Assembly: GCA_963693305.1 (NCBI GenBank)
Contig: OY855910.1
Location: 18,082,362 to 18,146,361 of the forward strand
Direction: 5' to 3'
Length of the DNA stretch: 64,000 nucleotides
From: Meandrina meandrites
Lineage: Eukaryota > Cnidaria > Anthozoa > Scleractinia > Meandrinidae
This document shows, piece after piece, positions 39,516 through 49,575 of the stretch. Position 1 is the first letter of the stretch, and each line of letters starts with the position of its first letter. Under the pieces are notes generated by a model that was not told where the DNA came from, did not search any database, and saw only the letters and a list, made by a program, of their open reading frames with translations. Made by a program: the position numbers and the translations under genes.

Positions 39516-40349
39516 ATGCAGAAACCATTCGAAGGCATCTCTTTATACTTGCTTTTAGTGATGTCCGATTCCGAACAGCACGATATTCCTCGTGGTTCCA
39601 ATAGTACTACGCCTCTTGAACATGAGGATTCCTTGTCTAATGCCGAAACCCTTCGGTTATTTTCACAACTGTTAGACTCTAAGCTTGATCAGAAGTTCAC
39701 TTCTTTCAAGCGCGAACTTGAAGAGAAAGACAACCTTACACAGAGCCAGCTAAAGAAGCTGAAAACTGAGACGAAAGCTTCGAATACCTTTAATTATACA
39801 GGTAACAGAGTACAGTTCGAGTTTAATCTCAACGTCCTCGACCAAATCGAGACGGCCTCTAAGAACCTTCGCGCAGGGAAAGTCTCTTCTGCAACTTCCG
39901 ATCTCGAAGAAGCAAAGAAGCTCATCGATAAGCGCAACAAACTTGTGCGTTTCGCCGACAAGAGCCCCGCAGGTTGGACTGCTGTTGAAGAGTATGAGTC
40001 CGACGAACTCGTCGACGATTCCGAAGATGAGCAAAAGCTCCGTTCAGCCGAGAAGAGGGCGCTGTCCAAGATTCGTGAAAAGAAAAGAAAATTTCAACCT
40101 GCCCGTCCCAGAGCTCCACAGCGTGAGTCAGCAACGGAAACCCAAACTTCTTTCTCGGCTGCTCCTGCTCAGCATTCTTTCAATCTTCAACAGCCCTTTC
40201 GCCATCAGTCCTTTCGTGCAAGACAACCAGTTCCCGCTGACAAATGTTTTAGCTGCGGCCAACGCGGACATTGGGCAAATTCCTCAGTTTGTCCCAGTCG
40301 CAACAACCTCACTCGAAACCCAACGAGCACCAAACCAACAAACGGATGA
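39516..40349 (+). CDS. DIRS-order element gag-like protein, 277 aa
   Basis: An acidic N-terminal half with a coiled-coil-like stretch (LDSKLDQKFTSFKRELEEKDN) is followed by a region that probably assembles the particle. A zinc knuckle comes near the C terminus (CFSCGQRGHWANSSVC, spacing C-x2-C-x4-H-x6-C). The in-frame ATG at 39561 (MSDSEQ) is a more likely start than 39516. The frame overlaps the polymerase frame by some 100 bp or more. Confidence 0.75.
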   Translation: MQKPFEGISLYLLLVMSDSEQHDIPRGSNSTTPLEHEDSLSNAETLRLFSQLLDSKLDQKFTSFKRELEEKDNLTQSQLKKLKTETKASNTFNYTGNRVQFEFNLNVLDQIETASKNLRAGKVSSATSDLEEAKKLIDKRNKLVRFADKSPAGWTAVEEYESDELVDDSEDEQKLRSAEKRALSKIREKKRKFQPARPRAPQRESATETQTSFSAAPAQHSFNLQQPFRHQSFRARQPVPADKCFSCGQRGHWANSSVCPSRNNLTRNPTSTKPTNG

Positions 40350-42447
40350 TGGGTCCAGGGACAAATACGATGCTGCCTTAAAACGATTGGGACAAGATGA
40401 ATATCCTTTACCTGTATCTCCAGTGAATTCTCTGGGCGATTGTGACCCAGTTGACTTTTTCTACCAATCGAGTAGCGATCCTAATTTTCATGATTCTCCG
40501 GAAATTTGTCCGGATTATCAAGAGGACGTGCATAACATTGCCGTTAAAGGTCGATTAAGGCGTAATATTAGTTTCTGGGAGTATATAGGCGCTTCTTGGT
40601 TTATTCGCCAAACCATTTTGGAAGGCTACAAAATTCCTTTTTATTTTACACCTGCTCCTGCCACCTTCGGTAATAATAAGTCTTCCTTGCAGCATGCGGA
40701 TTTTGTTCACAAAGCAATTACTGATCTTTTAGCTGTTGGTTCTGTTGTGGAATGCTCGTCTCCACCTTCAGTAATTAACCCTTTGTCTGTTTCCATTCAG
40801 TCTAACGGCAAGAAGAGGCTAATATTAGACCTCAGGTATCCTAATTCTTTTGTTAAAAAATTCACAATTAAGTTTGAAGACGCTAAAACCATGCTCAATT
40901 CATTTATTGACCACTCCCAAAATTGGTTCTATTCATTTGACATTAAATCGGGATATCACCATATTGATATCTTTCCTCCCGACCAAGACTTTTTGGGGTT
41001 TTCCTTGTCATTCAGTGGGGTAACCAGATATTTTAAGTTCACTGTTTTGCCATTTGGATTATCTACTGGACCTTATATCTTTACTAAAGTTATGAGGCCT
41101 CTAGTTAAATATTGGCGCAGCCAGGCGTACAGGATAGTCGTTTACTTAGATGATGGCTTGGGGGTATGCCCAACATTCGCGTGTTGTCGTTTGGAGGCCT
41201 TAGCCGTTAAGTCAGATTTGTCTCGTGCCGGGTTTGTTCCCAATATGCTTAAGAGTGTTTGGTGCCCAGTGCAGTACCTTAGATGGTTGGGTTATTTTTG
41301 GGATCTTAAGAAGAAATCGCTCTCGATCCCCAGTGACAAAATTGACAGGCTCTTTACATCAATAGATGACGCACTTTCCCACACCACTATGCCCGCTAGG
41401 CAATTAGCTTCTGTCACAGGCAGTATTATTTCTAATATGCTTGTTATTGGTAATCTTTGTAAGCTTATGACCAAAAACTTGCACAGGGCCTTGGATTGCA
41501 GAGCAGGGTGGGAGTCGTCTGTTATTTTGGATTTGCCATCTCGCAAGGAATTAATTTTCTGGCGGGAAAATTTACTTCGTCTTAATTCTAGGCCCCTTTC
41601 AGAGGATGTTCGCCCAGTTACTCGGATTGCGTATTCAGACGCTAGCTCTCTGGGCTGTGCCGCCTATTTATCTATGGATGATTTTCCAGTTGCACACAAG
41701 AACTGGGACCCACTGGAAATGAGTCAAAGCTCCACTTGGAGGGAACTTCATTGTGTTTATTTTGCCCTCCAAAGTTTCGCACTACGTTTGTCTTATAGTT
41801 CTGTTAAATGGTTCACTGATAATCAAGCAGTCCCTATTATTGTTGATTCGGGCAGCATGAAAGAAGAATTGCATAAATTATCTGTGGATATTTTCTATGT
41901 CACCAGGGATTATAATATCGACTTAGACGTCGAATGGATTCCTCGTTCCCTCAACGATAAAGCGGATTATCTTAGCAAAATCGTTGATTGCGACGACTGG
42001 AAAGTTAAGGATTGCTATTTTTACGCACTTACGTCCTACTGGGGACAGTGCTCAGTTGATTGTTTCGCTAGTTCCAAAAATTGCAAAGTTCCTAGGTTCT
42101 ATTCTCGATTTTACAATCCGTATTGCCTAGGCGTGGATTCATTTGCTTTCAGCTGGGCTGGCGAGTTTTGCTGGTTAGTCCCTCCTGTCACACTGGTGAC
42201 CAGAGTCATTCGCCATGTTTGCCTTTGCAAATGCAAAGGTATATTAGTCATTCCTTATTGGCCATCCGCACCTTTTTGGCCTCTTCTGGTAGATTCTCAA
42301 GGATCCTTTAATTTATTTGTTATCGATTACCTCTTCGTTGAGAACGGCAAAGATGTGTTCTTACATGGGTCCAATAAGAATGCTATTTTTGGATCGGAGA
42401 ATTTTAGCACACCGGTGTTTTTTCTCTTGCTCGATGGAGCTCTGTGA
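39943..42447 (+). CDS. DIRS-order element reverse transcriptase/RNase H
   Basis: Homologous residues begin near 40320. Reverse transcriptase motifs are present: KKRLILDLRYPN, FSFDIKSGYHHI, LPFGLSTGPYIF and YLDDG (catalytic Asp pair). An RNase H-like region follows (AYSDASSLGCAAY, SSTWRELHCV, WFTDNQA). The conserved C-terminal block (WGQCSVDCFAS, VPRFYSRFYNP, WPSAPFWPLL) is typical of DIRS/Ngaro polymerases. The upstream 120 codons overlap gag out of frame, so translation probably depends on frameshifting or reinitiation. Open to its stop at 42447. Confidence 0.85.
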   Translation: MCVSPTRAPQVGLLLKSMSPTNSSTIPKMSKSSVQPRRGRCPRFVKRKENFNLPVPELHSVSQQRKPKLLSRLLLLSILSIFNSPFAISPFVQDNQFPLTNVLAAANADIGQIPQFVPVATTSLETQRAPNQQTDDGSRDKYDAALKRLGQDEYPLPVSPVNSLGDCDPVDFFYQSSSDPNFHDSPEICPDYQEDVHNIAVKGRLRRNISFWEYIGASWFIRQTILEGYKIPFYFTPAPATFGNNKSSLQHADFVHKAITDLLAVGSVVECSSPPSVINPLSVSIQSNGKKRLILDLRYPNSFVKKFTIKFEDAKTMLNSFIDHSQNWFYSFDIKSGYHHIDIFPPDQDFLGFSLSFSGVTRYFKFTVLPFGLSTGPYIFTKVMRPLVKYWRSQAYRIVVYLDDGLGVCPTFACCRLEALAVKSDLSRAGFVPNMLKSVWCPVQYLRWLGYFWDLKKKSLSIPSDKIDRLFTSIDDALSHTTMPARQLASVTGSIISNMLVIGNLCKLMTKNLHRALDCRAGWESSVILDLPSRKELIFWRENLLRLNSRPLSEDVRPVTRIAYSDASSLGCAAYLSMDDFPVAHKNWDPLEMSQSSTWRELHCVYFALQSFALRLSYSSVKWFTDNQAVPIIVDSGSMKEELHKLSVDIFYVTRDYNIDLDVEWIPRSLNDKADYLSKIVDCDDWKVKDCYFYALTSYWGQCSVDCFASSKNCKVPRFYSRFYNPYCLGVDSFAFSWAGEFCWLVPPVTLVTRVIRHVCLCKCKGILVIPYWPSAPFWPLLVDSQGSFNLFVIDYLFVENGKDVFLHGSNKNAIFGSENFSTPVFFLLLDGAL

Positions 42448-42565
42448 TCGGTTTGGCTAGAAGGCACTGGCCTTCTATGATGCTATATAGGCACTGGCCT
42501 TTTGTTGGTGTGCAGCTATTCACACCGCCGTTTCACACGGCCATTTCACACATTTTGGAGTATTT

Positions 42566-43608
42566 ATGTGTTTATTTTCTTCCTTTGTTTTTTGTTTACA
42601 AGGTGGAAATGCATTTGCAGACAAAGTTGGTCGTCTTCTTGACCCCGAACTTCGGAGACTAGCATCATGCCTGCCTGCCCGTGCGGTTGAGGCCAAAGCT
42701 TCTTCTACCACAGAGCGGTATTCAAGGGCTTTTCAGAAGTTCAGAGAATGGGCTTCCTGTCATCGTGAGATTACTCCTTTACCATCAGATGACATTTCAG
42801 TTGCTTTATATTTGGAATTTTTGCTCCAAAGTAATCGTTCAATTTCTGCTTTAGAGTCTGCCTGTTACGGCATTAGTTGGGCGCACAATTTGTACGGGTT
42901 TCCCACCCCTTGTAATTCAAGTTTAGTTAAAAATATTCTGGAAGCTGGGAAGAGGAAGTTGGCAAAACCCGTTTCTAAAAAGAGCCTGTTACTCCTGTTA
43001 TGATTAACGAATTGTGTATCAAATTTGCAGGCCCTTCCGCCAGCCTTTCAGATTTGCGTTTAGCTGCTATTTGTGTTACCGCTTATGCTGCATTTCTCCG
43101 CTTTAATGAATTAGCTGCTTTGCGTTGCTGTGATGTTAAATTTTGCGATAACACCTTTGTCGAGATTACTATAGTCAAGAGTAAGACAGATCAGTACAGG
43201 GATGGTTCCAGAGTCTTATTAGCCAAGACGGGTTCTATATCCTGTCCTTTTGATTTGCTGGAAAGATATGTTTGCTCCGCTGGTCTGCAACTGTCTTCTA
43301 CGTTACCCTTTTTCCGTGCCCTGTATTACCAAAAATCCAATTGTTCTTATAAGTTACGTTCTGAGGGTATGAGCTACACTAGGACTAGAGAGATTGTTTT
43401 GCATGCTTTTGCTGAGTTAGGTTATCCTAAGAGTATGTTTGGCTTGCATAGTCTTAGGGCTGGAGGTGCATCTGCTGCTGCTAATGCCGGTATCAGCGAT
43501 CGCTTATTTAAGCGTCACGGCAGATGGAAATCTGACAGCGCTAAGGACGGCTATGTCAAAGATAAACTTGATTCTCTGTTATCCGTTTCTCGTAGTTTAG
43601 GTTGTTAA
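42566..43608 (+). CDS. DIRS-order element tyrosine recombinase (one frameshift)
   Basis: The first frame (to 43003) encodes the core-binding region (YSRAFQKFREWASCH). The second (from 43000) encodes the catalytic region with Arg in RFNELAALRC, Lys in KSKTDQ, HSLRAGG (His and Arg of HxxR), HGRW and Tyr in DGYVKD. All catalytic residues are present. The two are separated by a one-base slip near 42978, in an A-rich stretch (TCTAAAAAGAGCC). This enzyme integrates the circular cDNA in the family. It differs clearly from the recombinase-like genes at 3-24 kb, which lack the box II His. Confidence 0.85.
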
Positions 43609-44511
43609 GCATTAATTATTAGCTTTTCTCTTTCTTTATTTTTCGAACGCGAGCATCAATAAACGAGATGCTCGCCCCTAGAACTGTGTGGTGTGTTTAT
43701 TGAAGATTAATTACAAAATGTTTTATACTCGTTTCACAGTGATTAGAGTATAAAAGTATTTTGTAATGTTTTGGTATGTAACTGAAGTATGTAGGAATGT
43801 ATTCATAAGATCGTGTTAATGATTTAGTTGTTTATTAATCCTGTGGGATTCGTTTGGTTATTTAAGAGATTGTAAGTTATGCAGAAACCATTCGAAGGCA
43901 TCTCTTTATACTTGCTTTTAATTTGTGTAACCTACTGTACTGTTTTCTGTATATTTGTATACTTGTTAGCGTTCCGATTTGCAATTGTAACCTGTGTGTG
44001 CTCACGGACATCAATAAACGAGATGCTCGCCCCTAGAACTGTGTGGTGTGTTTATTGAAGATTAATTACAAAATGTTTTATACTCGTTTCACAGTGATTA
44101 GAGTATAAGGAAAAATTTAAACCACAACATACTCAAGATCACGAAGTAGCTCATGTAGATAGATTTGCTAAAAATTTCTTTGTTTCTTTTTTGGTATATT
44201 TTGGTGACTACTGCAGTAAAACTAATAAAAACAATTTACAGGTCTACTGCCTGAAATGCAGAATGTTGTGTACCTGATATTGTTTTTTATTTGAGAGGGG
44301 GGGGGGGGGGGAGAGTAGGCTCATCCTCGGTATAAGAACCTTTCGGTTTGCGTCAGGTGTAGATGGTGATGTTCCAGAAAATATCCATACTCTTCCCAAG
44401 GAGGGTTTGGGGCTTGAACCCTGCCCCCCCCCCCTCCCCCTCTGGAAATTTCAGTTTAAAAAAAGGTTAGTCTTTAAGATGTCCCCCACCCCCTAGAATT
44501 TACAATGATCC

Positions 44512-44975
44512 TCCTTACCAGCTCAGATAACACAAATGTCTCATTTCGCCCAACGGCCTCACACGACACCAATGTCTCATTTGGCCTAAATGGCTCAAAT
44601 CATACAAATGTATCATCTGGCACAACCGCCTCAAATCAGTGCACTGTCTAATTTGCCTTAACCAGCTCTCCTCAAACAGTTTGACCCATGCCGCCCAAAG
44701 AAGACAACTGTCTCGTTTGGAACTACAGACTCAAATCGCCGTCATTCGGTCCAAGTGGTTCAAATCACACAATTATAAAATTTTCATTTGGCCCAACCAG
44801 CTCAAATCACTTAAATGTCTCATTTGACCTAACCGGCTCAAATTACACAAATGTCTCATTCGGCCTAATCTGCTCAAACAAGACAACTGTCTCATTTGGT
44901 CCAACCGACTTAAATAACATAGATGTCTCATTTGACCCAACCAACTAAAATCACATGAATGCCTCATTTGACCTG
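44512..44975 (+). repeat. 36-bp degenerate tandem array, about 12 units
   Basis: Units resemble CTCATTTGGCCCAACCGG plus CTCAAATCACACAAATGT. TCTCATTT-type landmarks occur near 44540, 44575, 44611, 44647, 44817, 44853, 44889, 44925 and 44961. The 36-bp period keeps frame, so part reads as a 12-residue peptide repeat (NVSFGPTSSN). There is no surrounding gene, and stops occur in the first units. Confidence 0.8.
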
Positions 44976-45192
44976 AAAATAAACAGAAAATAAGTGTTGT
45001 AAACTAGGAGAGTTTGTTATGTTTTTTTTTTCCTTTTTTTTTTCTCTTTCCTTTAAGTCATTAAGTGTCGTAGAATTATATTGTGAATATTTATTGTAAA
45101 TAGTGTAGTGTGTGAATGAATATTAAAAAAAATAAAAAATAAAAAAAAGCTAACCTTGCACTGACGACCATTGTACTATTTTTCACACACAG

Positions 45193-47405
45193 CAAATGAA
45201 CACAGGGCTTGGCTGCTTCACTACGCTCTGCCAGTGTTGGAGGGAATTTTACCGTCTCCATACCTGGAGCATTTCGCTCTGCTTGTCTGCAGCATACACA
45301 TGTTGTTGTGTGACGACCTACGGGAGGACGACGTAGAAAGAAGTCAGAAGGCTTTAGATGACTTTTGCTCTGGGATGGAATCGCTCTATGGTAAAACAAA
45401 ACTGTTAGAGGGATCTATGTTCATAGCTAGAAATTTTAAAAACATTTAAAACAAACCTAACAAGTAAAATTGTCTCTTAATTTTTCGACTGCCTTCTGCG
45501 GTTTTCTTCAGAGAGTCAAGATTTCGCGAGAGTTACAGAATTCTAAAGCTGGAACGCTATTCTTCGTTGCCCCCTAGGGAGGTAACCAGTGATGCATAAA
45601 CCCTTGGGAAGGGTGCCCTTTTATGTATGGAGTTTTTGTCTTAAAAAGAGTGCAAGGATTCCAGAAACAGTCTTTTTGTTCTTGCTGCTCACACCTGTTT
45701 CTAGAATGTTGGCGTAATTGGGATGTATATCGTGGCTGGTTTCCGCATGCTGTTTGATCACAGAGTTAATATTCCCACTGTGTTCGGCTCCCTGAGATTT
45801 CCAATTTCTCTTGCTCTCCCCAACATACGTAAATGGGCATGTCCTGTAGGTCACTTTGTACACAATGCCTTTAAACTGTTCTTTTTTAGGCGGGTATTTG
45901 TGCTTCTTGAAAACATTTCCCAATGTTTGTACTGGTTTAAAAGCTGTAAAATGCCGTTCGCAAATAACTTTACTATTTTAATGCTTTTTAACCAGATCTG
46001 TCATTCCCAAGACCTTACAATGGTTTTCTTTTCTTAGAAGAAGAGGCAAGCGATTCATGTCGATGTTCAATCCGTTTTTTTTTAGGAAAATTAAAGATGA
46101 CAATGAAAGTGCACATGTTGCGACATATTCCAATGTGTGTCCGCAATTTTGGGCCCTTGTGGGTGTTTTCGTGCTTTGCGTATGAGTCGTCGAATGGCTT
46201 CTTAAAAACCATGGTGCATGGGACAAGGTACATTGCTGACCAGGTGTGTATATTACTGGAATTAATGGACTGTGAAGATGATAAGTTCCCTACTGCTTGG
46301 ATCATTAGTTTAAGGTGGAAAGGAAGGACAAAATTCCGTTAAATGGTTACATTGAAAGAGGCAAGAAAATTTATTTAGTATTTATGAACTCGTTAAGTAG
46401 AAAATCAATAACGTAATACTCAAACTCAGAACACTACGTGTACCTATACACCTTTTAAGATTTTCATCAAAATGTCAATTTATCATTTGGATTTTTAGAT
46501 TGCATTCACCATAACGATGCTACGGTCAGGCACAGAACTGCTGCAGACTTTGGAGCTTCAAGGAATGCCCGAGGAGGCTTTGAAGTTTCTGCGAAAGTTG
46601 TATGGAAAAAAAGAGAGGTACTGTAACCCAAAGTAAATATTAAAATAAGTGAAGCTATATATAGATATGTTAAATCTGTTCAAACGCACGGAATATCGTC
46701 TGATTTTAACTAATTCGGCCTACTTCCTGGTGGGCTTAATATCAGGCAATATTCCACGCTGTATTTAGCAGGCGATAATTGTTAAATATATATAGGTGTA
46801 TCTAATGTTGTATTCAATCTTGTTACGTTTTCAGCCCAGATTCTGACTCAGACAGCACGACCTTTTTGGGAGCTAAAACAGCCGAAGTGTTATGCGCAAA
46901 TGAAAACCGTGCCGTCAACATGTACCTGTCCCGACACGGCAAAACACCGATTTCAGTAGTCACGGCAGTTGACGTGTACCTTCGCATGAGGCATGAGGGG
47001 CAGGTGTACCATAGCAGGTGGTACACACACGTAACAGCAAGAAACTGTTTCACAGTTTCATTTAAGAACGAGTGCAGAAATTGGGAGGAAGAGTCTGGAC
47101 AGGTGGAGCTTTACGTTGCCTTGGGACCTCACAAAGTCGCCATTTTACGCCCATTAACTCCAGTCAGCACCAGCATTCTTCAAGCATCAAGTGGTGACAA
47201 TGATGATCCTTTCTCCGTGGCCCTCGGGAGGCATTTTGAAGAACAAGGAATTCTTAATGGGCAGCTTTCCATGGCTAAACAAGTAACACCTTCGAGCCAG
47301 TTGGTTGCCGTCGACGCCGACTCTGTAACACGAAAGCAAGTTTTTGTTCACGTTGGCAGCAAATCTTTTGTTTCAAAAATCCCTAACTTTTTCGAATGTG
47401 ACTAA
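45193..47405 (+). pseudogene. 3' exons of a second Tnp2/DUF4218-type gene
   Basis: Four exons with matching phases: 45193-45390, 46086-46243, 46499-46617 and 46835-47405. They encode a DUF4218-like region (RAWLLHYALPVLEGILPSPYLEHFALLV; then MKVHMLRHIPMCVRNFGPLWVFSCFAYESSNG). After a helical stretch comes a C-terminal domain of unknown function (VVTAVDVYLRMRHEGQVYHSRWYT). The exon 1 to exon 2 junction completes ESLYG + K. Upstream exons for the catalytic part were not found, so the gene is 5'-truncated or its front lies beyond the DIRS-order element. DUF4218 usually follows Tnp2 in plant and animal transposons. Confidence 0.7.
45621..46075 (-). mobile_element. Penelope-like element fragment with GIY-YIG domain
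   Basis: The minus frame 45923-45621 contains FKGIVYKVTYRTCPFTYVGES, the GIY-YIG signature (GIVYK..YVGES), then RNWKSQGAEHSG, IKQHAETSHDIHPNYANILET, as in Penelope endonuclease domains. The next frame upstream, to about 46075, carries a related stretch ending KVLGMTDLVKKH, separated by a frameshift. It is only the 3' end of an element and lies wholly inside the first intron of the Tnp2-like fragment. Confidence 0.75.
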
Positions 47406-48186
47406 CCATCAGCCGTACTTGCTCATGCAGAGGATTCAGTTCAGAGTCAGAGTCCATCAAAAAAAACTCTTTGTCTTGTCTAGTTGAATGTTGCCCGGAA
47501 CCGAGGGCGGTTCCTGGAGTATTAACGCCAGGTGAATCGCTCGATGACAGTGATGGGCTTTTAATGTCTCTGTTGTACAGTCATGTAATGTAAATGTCGT
47601 ATTGTTTAATGTAGCCCGGAATCGAGGGCGGTTCCTGGCGTATTATTAATGCCAGGTGAATCGTTCGATGAACTGTGATGGGCATTTCATGTCATTGTAA
47701 TGTCTCCGTAATGTGGTTGTTAACTCCGCCATTGCCAGTCCCAAGCCTGGATGAGAAAGGAGGAGGGTGCAACCCCACCTGGTATTAAAACAACACTCTT
47801 GTTACGGAAGGTGTTAAATCCATCCATCCATCCATCCATCCATCCATCCATCCATCCATCCATCCATCCATCCATCAATCAATGATACTTCTTGATTTTA
47901 AAAGATGGATGATAAAAGATGATTAATAAGGTAATAATATTTCTTAGTTATGATGTGACCTGAAATCAATGAAAGTCATTACAACCCAACCCTTAAATGA
48001 ATCATTCCTAGCATTTAAAATGTTCAACATGGTAATTTTTGAAAAAAAAGTGTTATATAAGCTGATGACTTCATTTTTGGTACAATAAAAGCCCATGACT
48101 TGCTCTAAAAGATAACACATTTTTCACAAGTTATGACGTTATTTGCGGTCACACAACGTCAGGGAAGCCACTTGAAATCTTGAAAT
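47406..48186. repeat. Repeat-rich spacer with an (ATCC)n tail
   Basis: A duplicated segment (GCCCGGAA(C/T)CGAGGGCGGTTCCTGG, followed by GCCAGGTGAATCG) occurs at about 47492-47570 and 47612-47690. It is followed by a conserved-looking segment ending in (CATC)n at 47816-47880. A segment that ends in a short tandem repeat suggests the 3' end of a non-LTR element or SINE. No ORF was seen. Confidence 0.5.
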
Positions 48187-48490
48187 TACCATCTCAATCG
48201 CGCCCATGGCGTCGCCATTGCTGTGACTCATCTACAATCGCTTCGCACACGATTGCATTGCGATAAAAACAAATCACTTACAATCGCGACGCACATATTC
48301 CCGTAGCGAAGACAACAAATCGCGGCGCGATCGTGGCTATCACGGCGCGATCGACCTCAGTTACAATTGCGTCGCACATGATTGCATCGCGAGGGCAACA
48401 AATCGCGGCGTGATATCGGCAATCAGGGCAAATGCGGCGCGATCGCGCTCACTTACACTCGCGTTGCGCATGATCACGATCGCGCCAATG
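48187..48490. repeat. CpG-rich degenerate array (TTACAATCGCG / GCGCGATCG)
   Basis: TTACAATCGC-type starts occur at about 48232, 48279, 48361 and 48453. Each is followed by CGCACATGATTGCAT, ACAACAAATCGCGGCG and CGATCG-type pieces. The period varies (47, 82, 92 bp). It is strikingly CpG-rich in an AT-rich, CpG-poor setting and directly precedes the truncated Helentron. Confidence 0.75.
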
Positions 48491-48514
48491 ATGCCACTTT
48501 GTCAGAGTTCGACA

Positions 48515-48798
48515 GTGTCACAGTCATTCAAAAACATGCAAGAAGAAAAATCAAATGTTGTGTAGGTTCAACTTTCCACAACCACCTATGCGAAGAACAC
48601 AAATTTTATACCCATTAGAAGATGATGTTTCTACCTGCGAAAAAAAGAAACTTAAGACAGAATTTATAAAACTTAATAATCACCTCAACAATATGAAAGA
48701 TGGAGAAGACATATCAATTGATGATTTACTTGGCAAATTAGGTCTTTCCTATATCCTTGCTATACGATCATCACTAGTAACAGCAACCATTTTCCTAA
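48515..48798 (+). pseudogene. Helentron fragment A (Rep-helicase linker)
   Basis: After a frame change near 48550, the frame reads CRFNFPQPPMRRTQILYPLE and then MKDGEDISIDDLLGKLGL and YILAIRSSL..TIFL, all conserved in animal Helitron proteins. The coding ends at 48798, where the inverted-repeat terminus of the inserted transposon starts. The next codons of the protein resume at 53776. Confidence 0.75.
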
Positions 48799-49212
48799 TA
48801 GTCCGGTCAGTTAGCACGAAAATCGTGACAAATCGCGTAAAAGCACCAAATTTAGCACACTTATTCCTTTTGACATACCAAACAAATCTAGAAGGGGTGC
48901 CATGTGATTTGACTTTTCGGGGGGGCAAGAAACTCATAGCAATTACGCAATACCCTTACACTTACATGAAAGCAACGCTACTGTATTAAACATGTTTGAT
49001 TCGCACTCGTTATGTCAAATTATTTTGTATAATTAATAAACCCTATTACGTAGACCCAGTGAAGTGTTTGTGTCAATAAATAAGGGGTTTGCCTTGATCA
49101 CGTGGTATTCCCATAAATCTTTGCGCGCTTACATCAAATTATACGCAACGAGTTTTTTGCTGGGCTTGAAGCATATCGTTTTCGACATTTTCCTGCAGAA
49201 GTAGTACGCTGT

Positions 49213-49446
49213 CTAAAGACTTGTGTTCTGGCAGCCGCCAGAGCAGTCACAGAGTTCAGTGCAGGGTAGGTTCGCCTTAAAACATTTGCAGCGACCACTG
49301 GAGCAGCCTTTCTTGCATCCACACTTAAGTAATTCACTACAAGCTTTAGAGGCTTCTGGAAGTACTGTCCAGCGGGGTCTCCATTTTTCGTTCTCCATTT
49401 TCCAACCAATTTCAGACGGGGACGGGATAACTTGTTGCTCATCAAG
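49213..49446 (-). CDS. CXC-type cysteine-rich last exon of the Academ-like element
   Basis: Reading from an acceptor near 49465 (CTAACAG), the frame contains WTSLDEQQVIPSPSEIGW. It then contains a dense cysteine region with CGCKKGC, CKC, CTELCDC and GGCQN, resembling CXC/TSO1-type zinc motifs. It ends at a stop at about 49213. The neighbouring longer minus frame over this DNA lacks the cysteine pattern. Confidence 0.6.
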   Translation of the reverse strand, partial: LDEQQVIPSPSEIGWKMENEKWRPRWTVLPEASKACSELLKCGCKKGCSSGRCKCFKANLPCTELCDCSGGCQNTSL

Positions 49447-49575
49447 GGACGTCCAGATGCTCTGTTAGAATAGTTCAACAGGGAATCCTAACAAAGGAAG
49501 AGAAATCATTTGACACTTATCGCCTACAACACTCAAGTGTAATGCTAACCAAAAGTGTCCCGCTACTTATACTAA

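Larger units (their letters stand above)
39392..44109 (+). mobile_element. DIRS-order (Ngaro/PAT-like) tyrosine-recombinase retrotransposon
   Basis: It has the split direct repeats of the order. A1 (39393-39556) is repeated as A2 (43756-43920). B1 (43654-43752) is repeated as B2 (44009-44107). The order is A1-ORFs-B1-A2-B2. The genes are gag, an overlapping polymerase frame and a tyrosine recombinase. No target duplication is visible, as expected for this order. A1 and A2 differ by very few bases, so the insertion is young, yet the recombinase has a frameshift. Confidence 0.85.
39253..44129. mobile_element. MITE with TGTTGTGGTTTAA ends, split by a retroelement
   Basis: The left part is 39253-39391 and the right part is 44110-44129. 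Joined, they match the intact copy at 33406-33564, including the closing GAAAAATTTAAACCACAACA, which mirrors the left end. The interruption is the DIRS-order element. Confidence 0.8.

Noticed and set aside
39943..40250. First 100 codons of the polymerase frame as a real N terminus
   Set aside because: They lie wholly within the gag frame and have no resemblance to DIRS polymerases. Homology starts only after the zinc knuckle.
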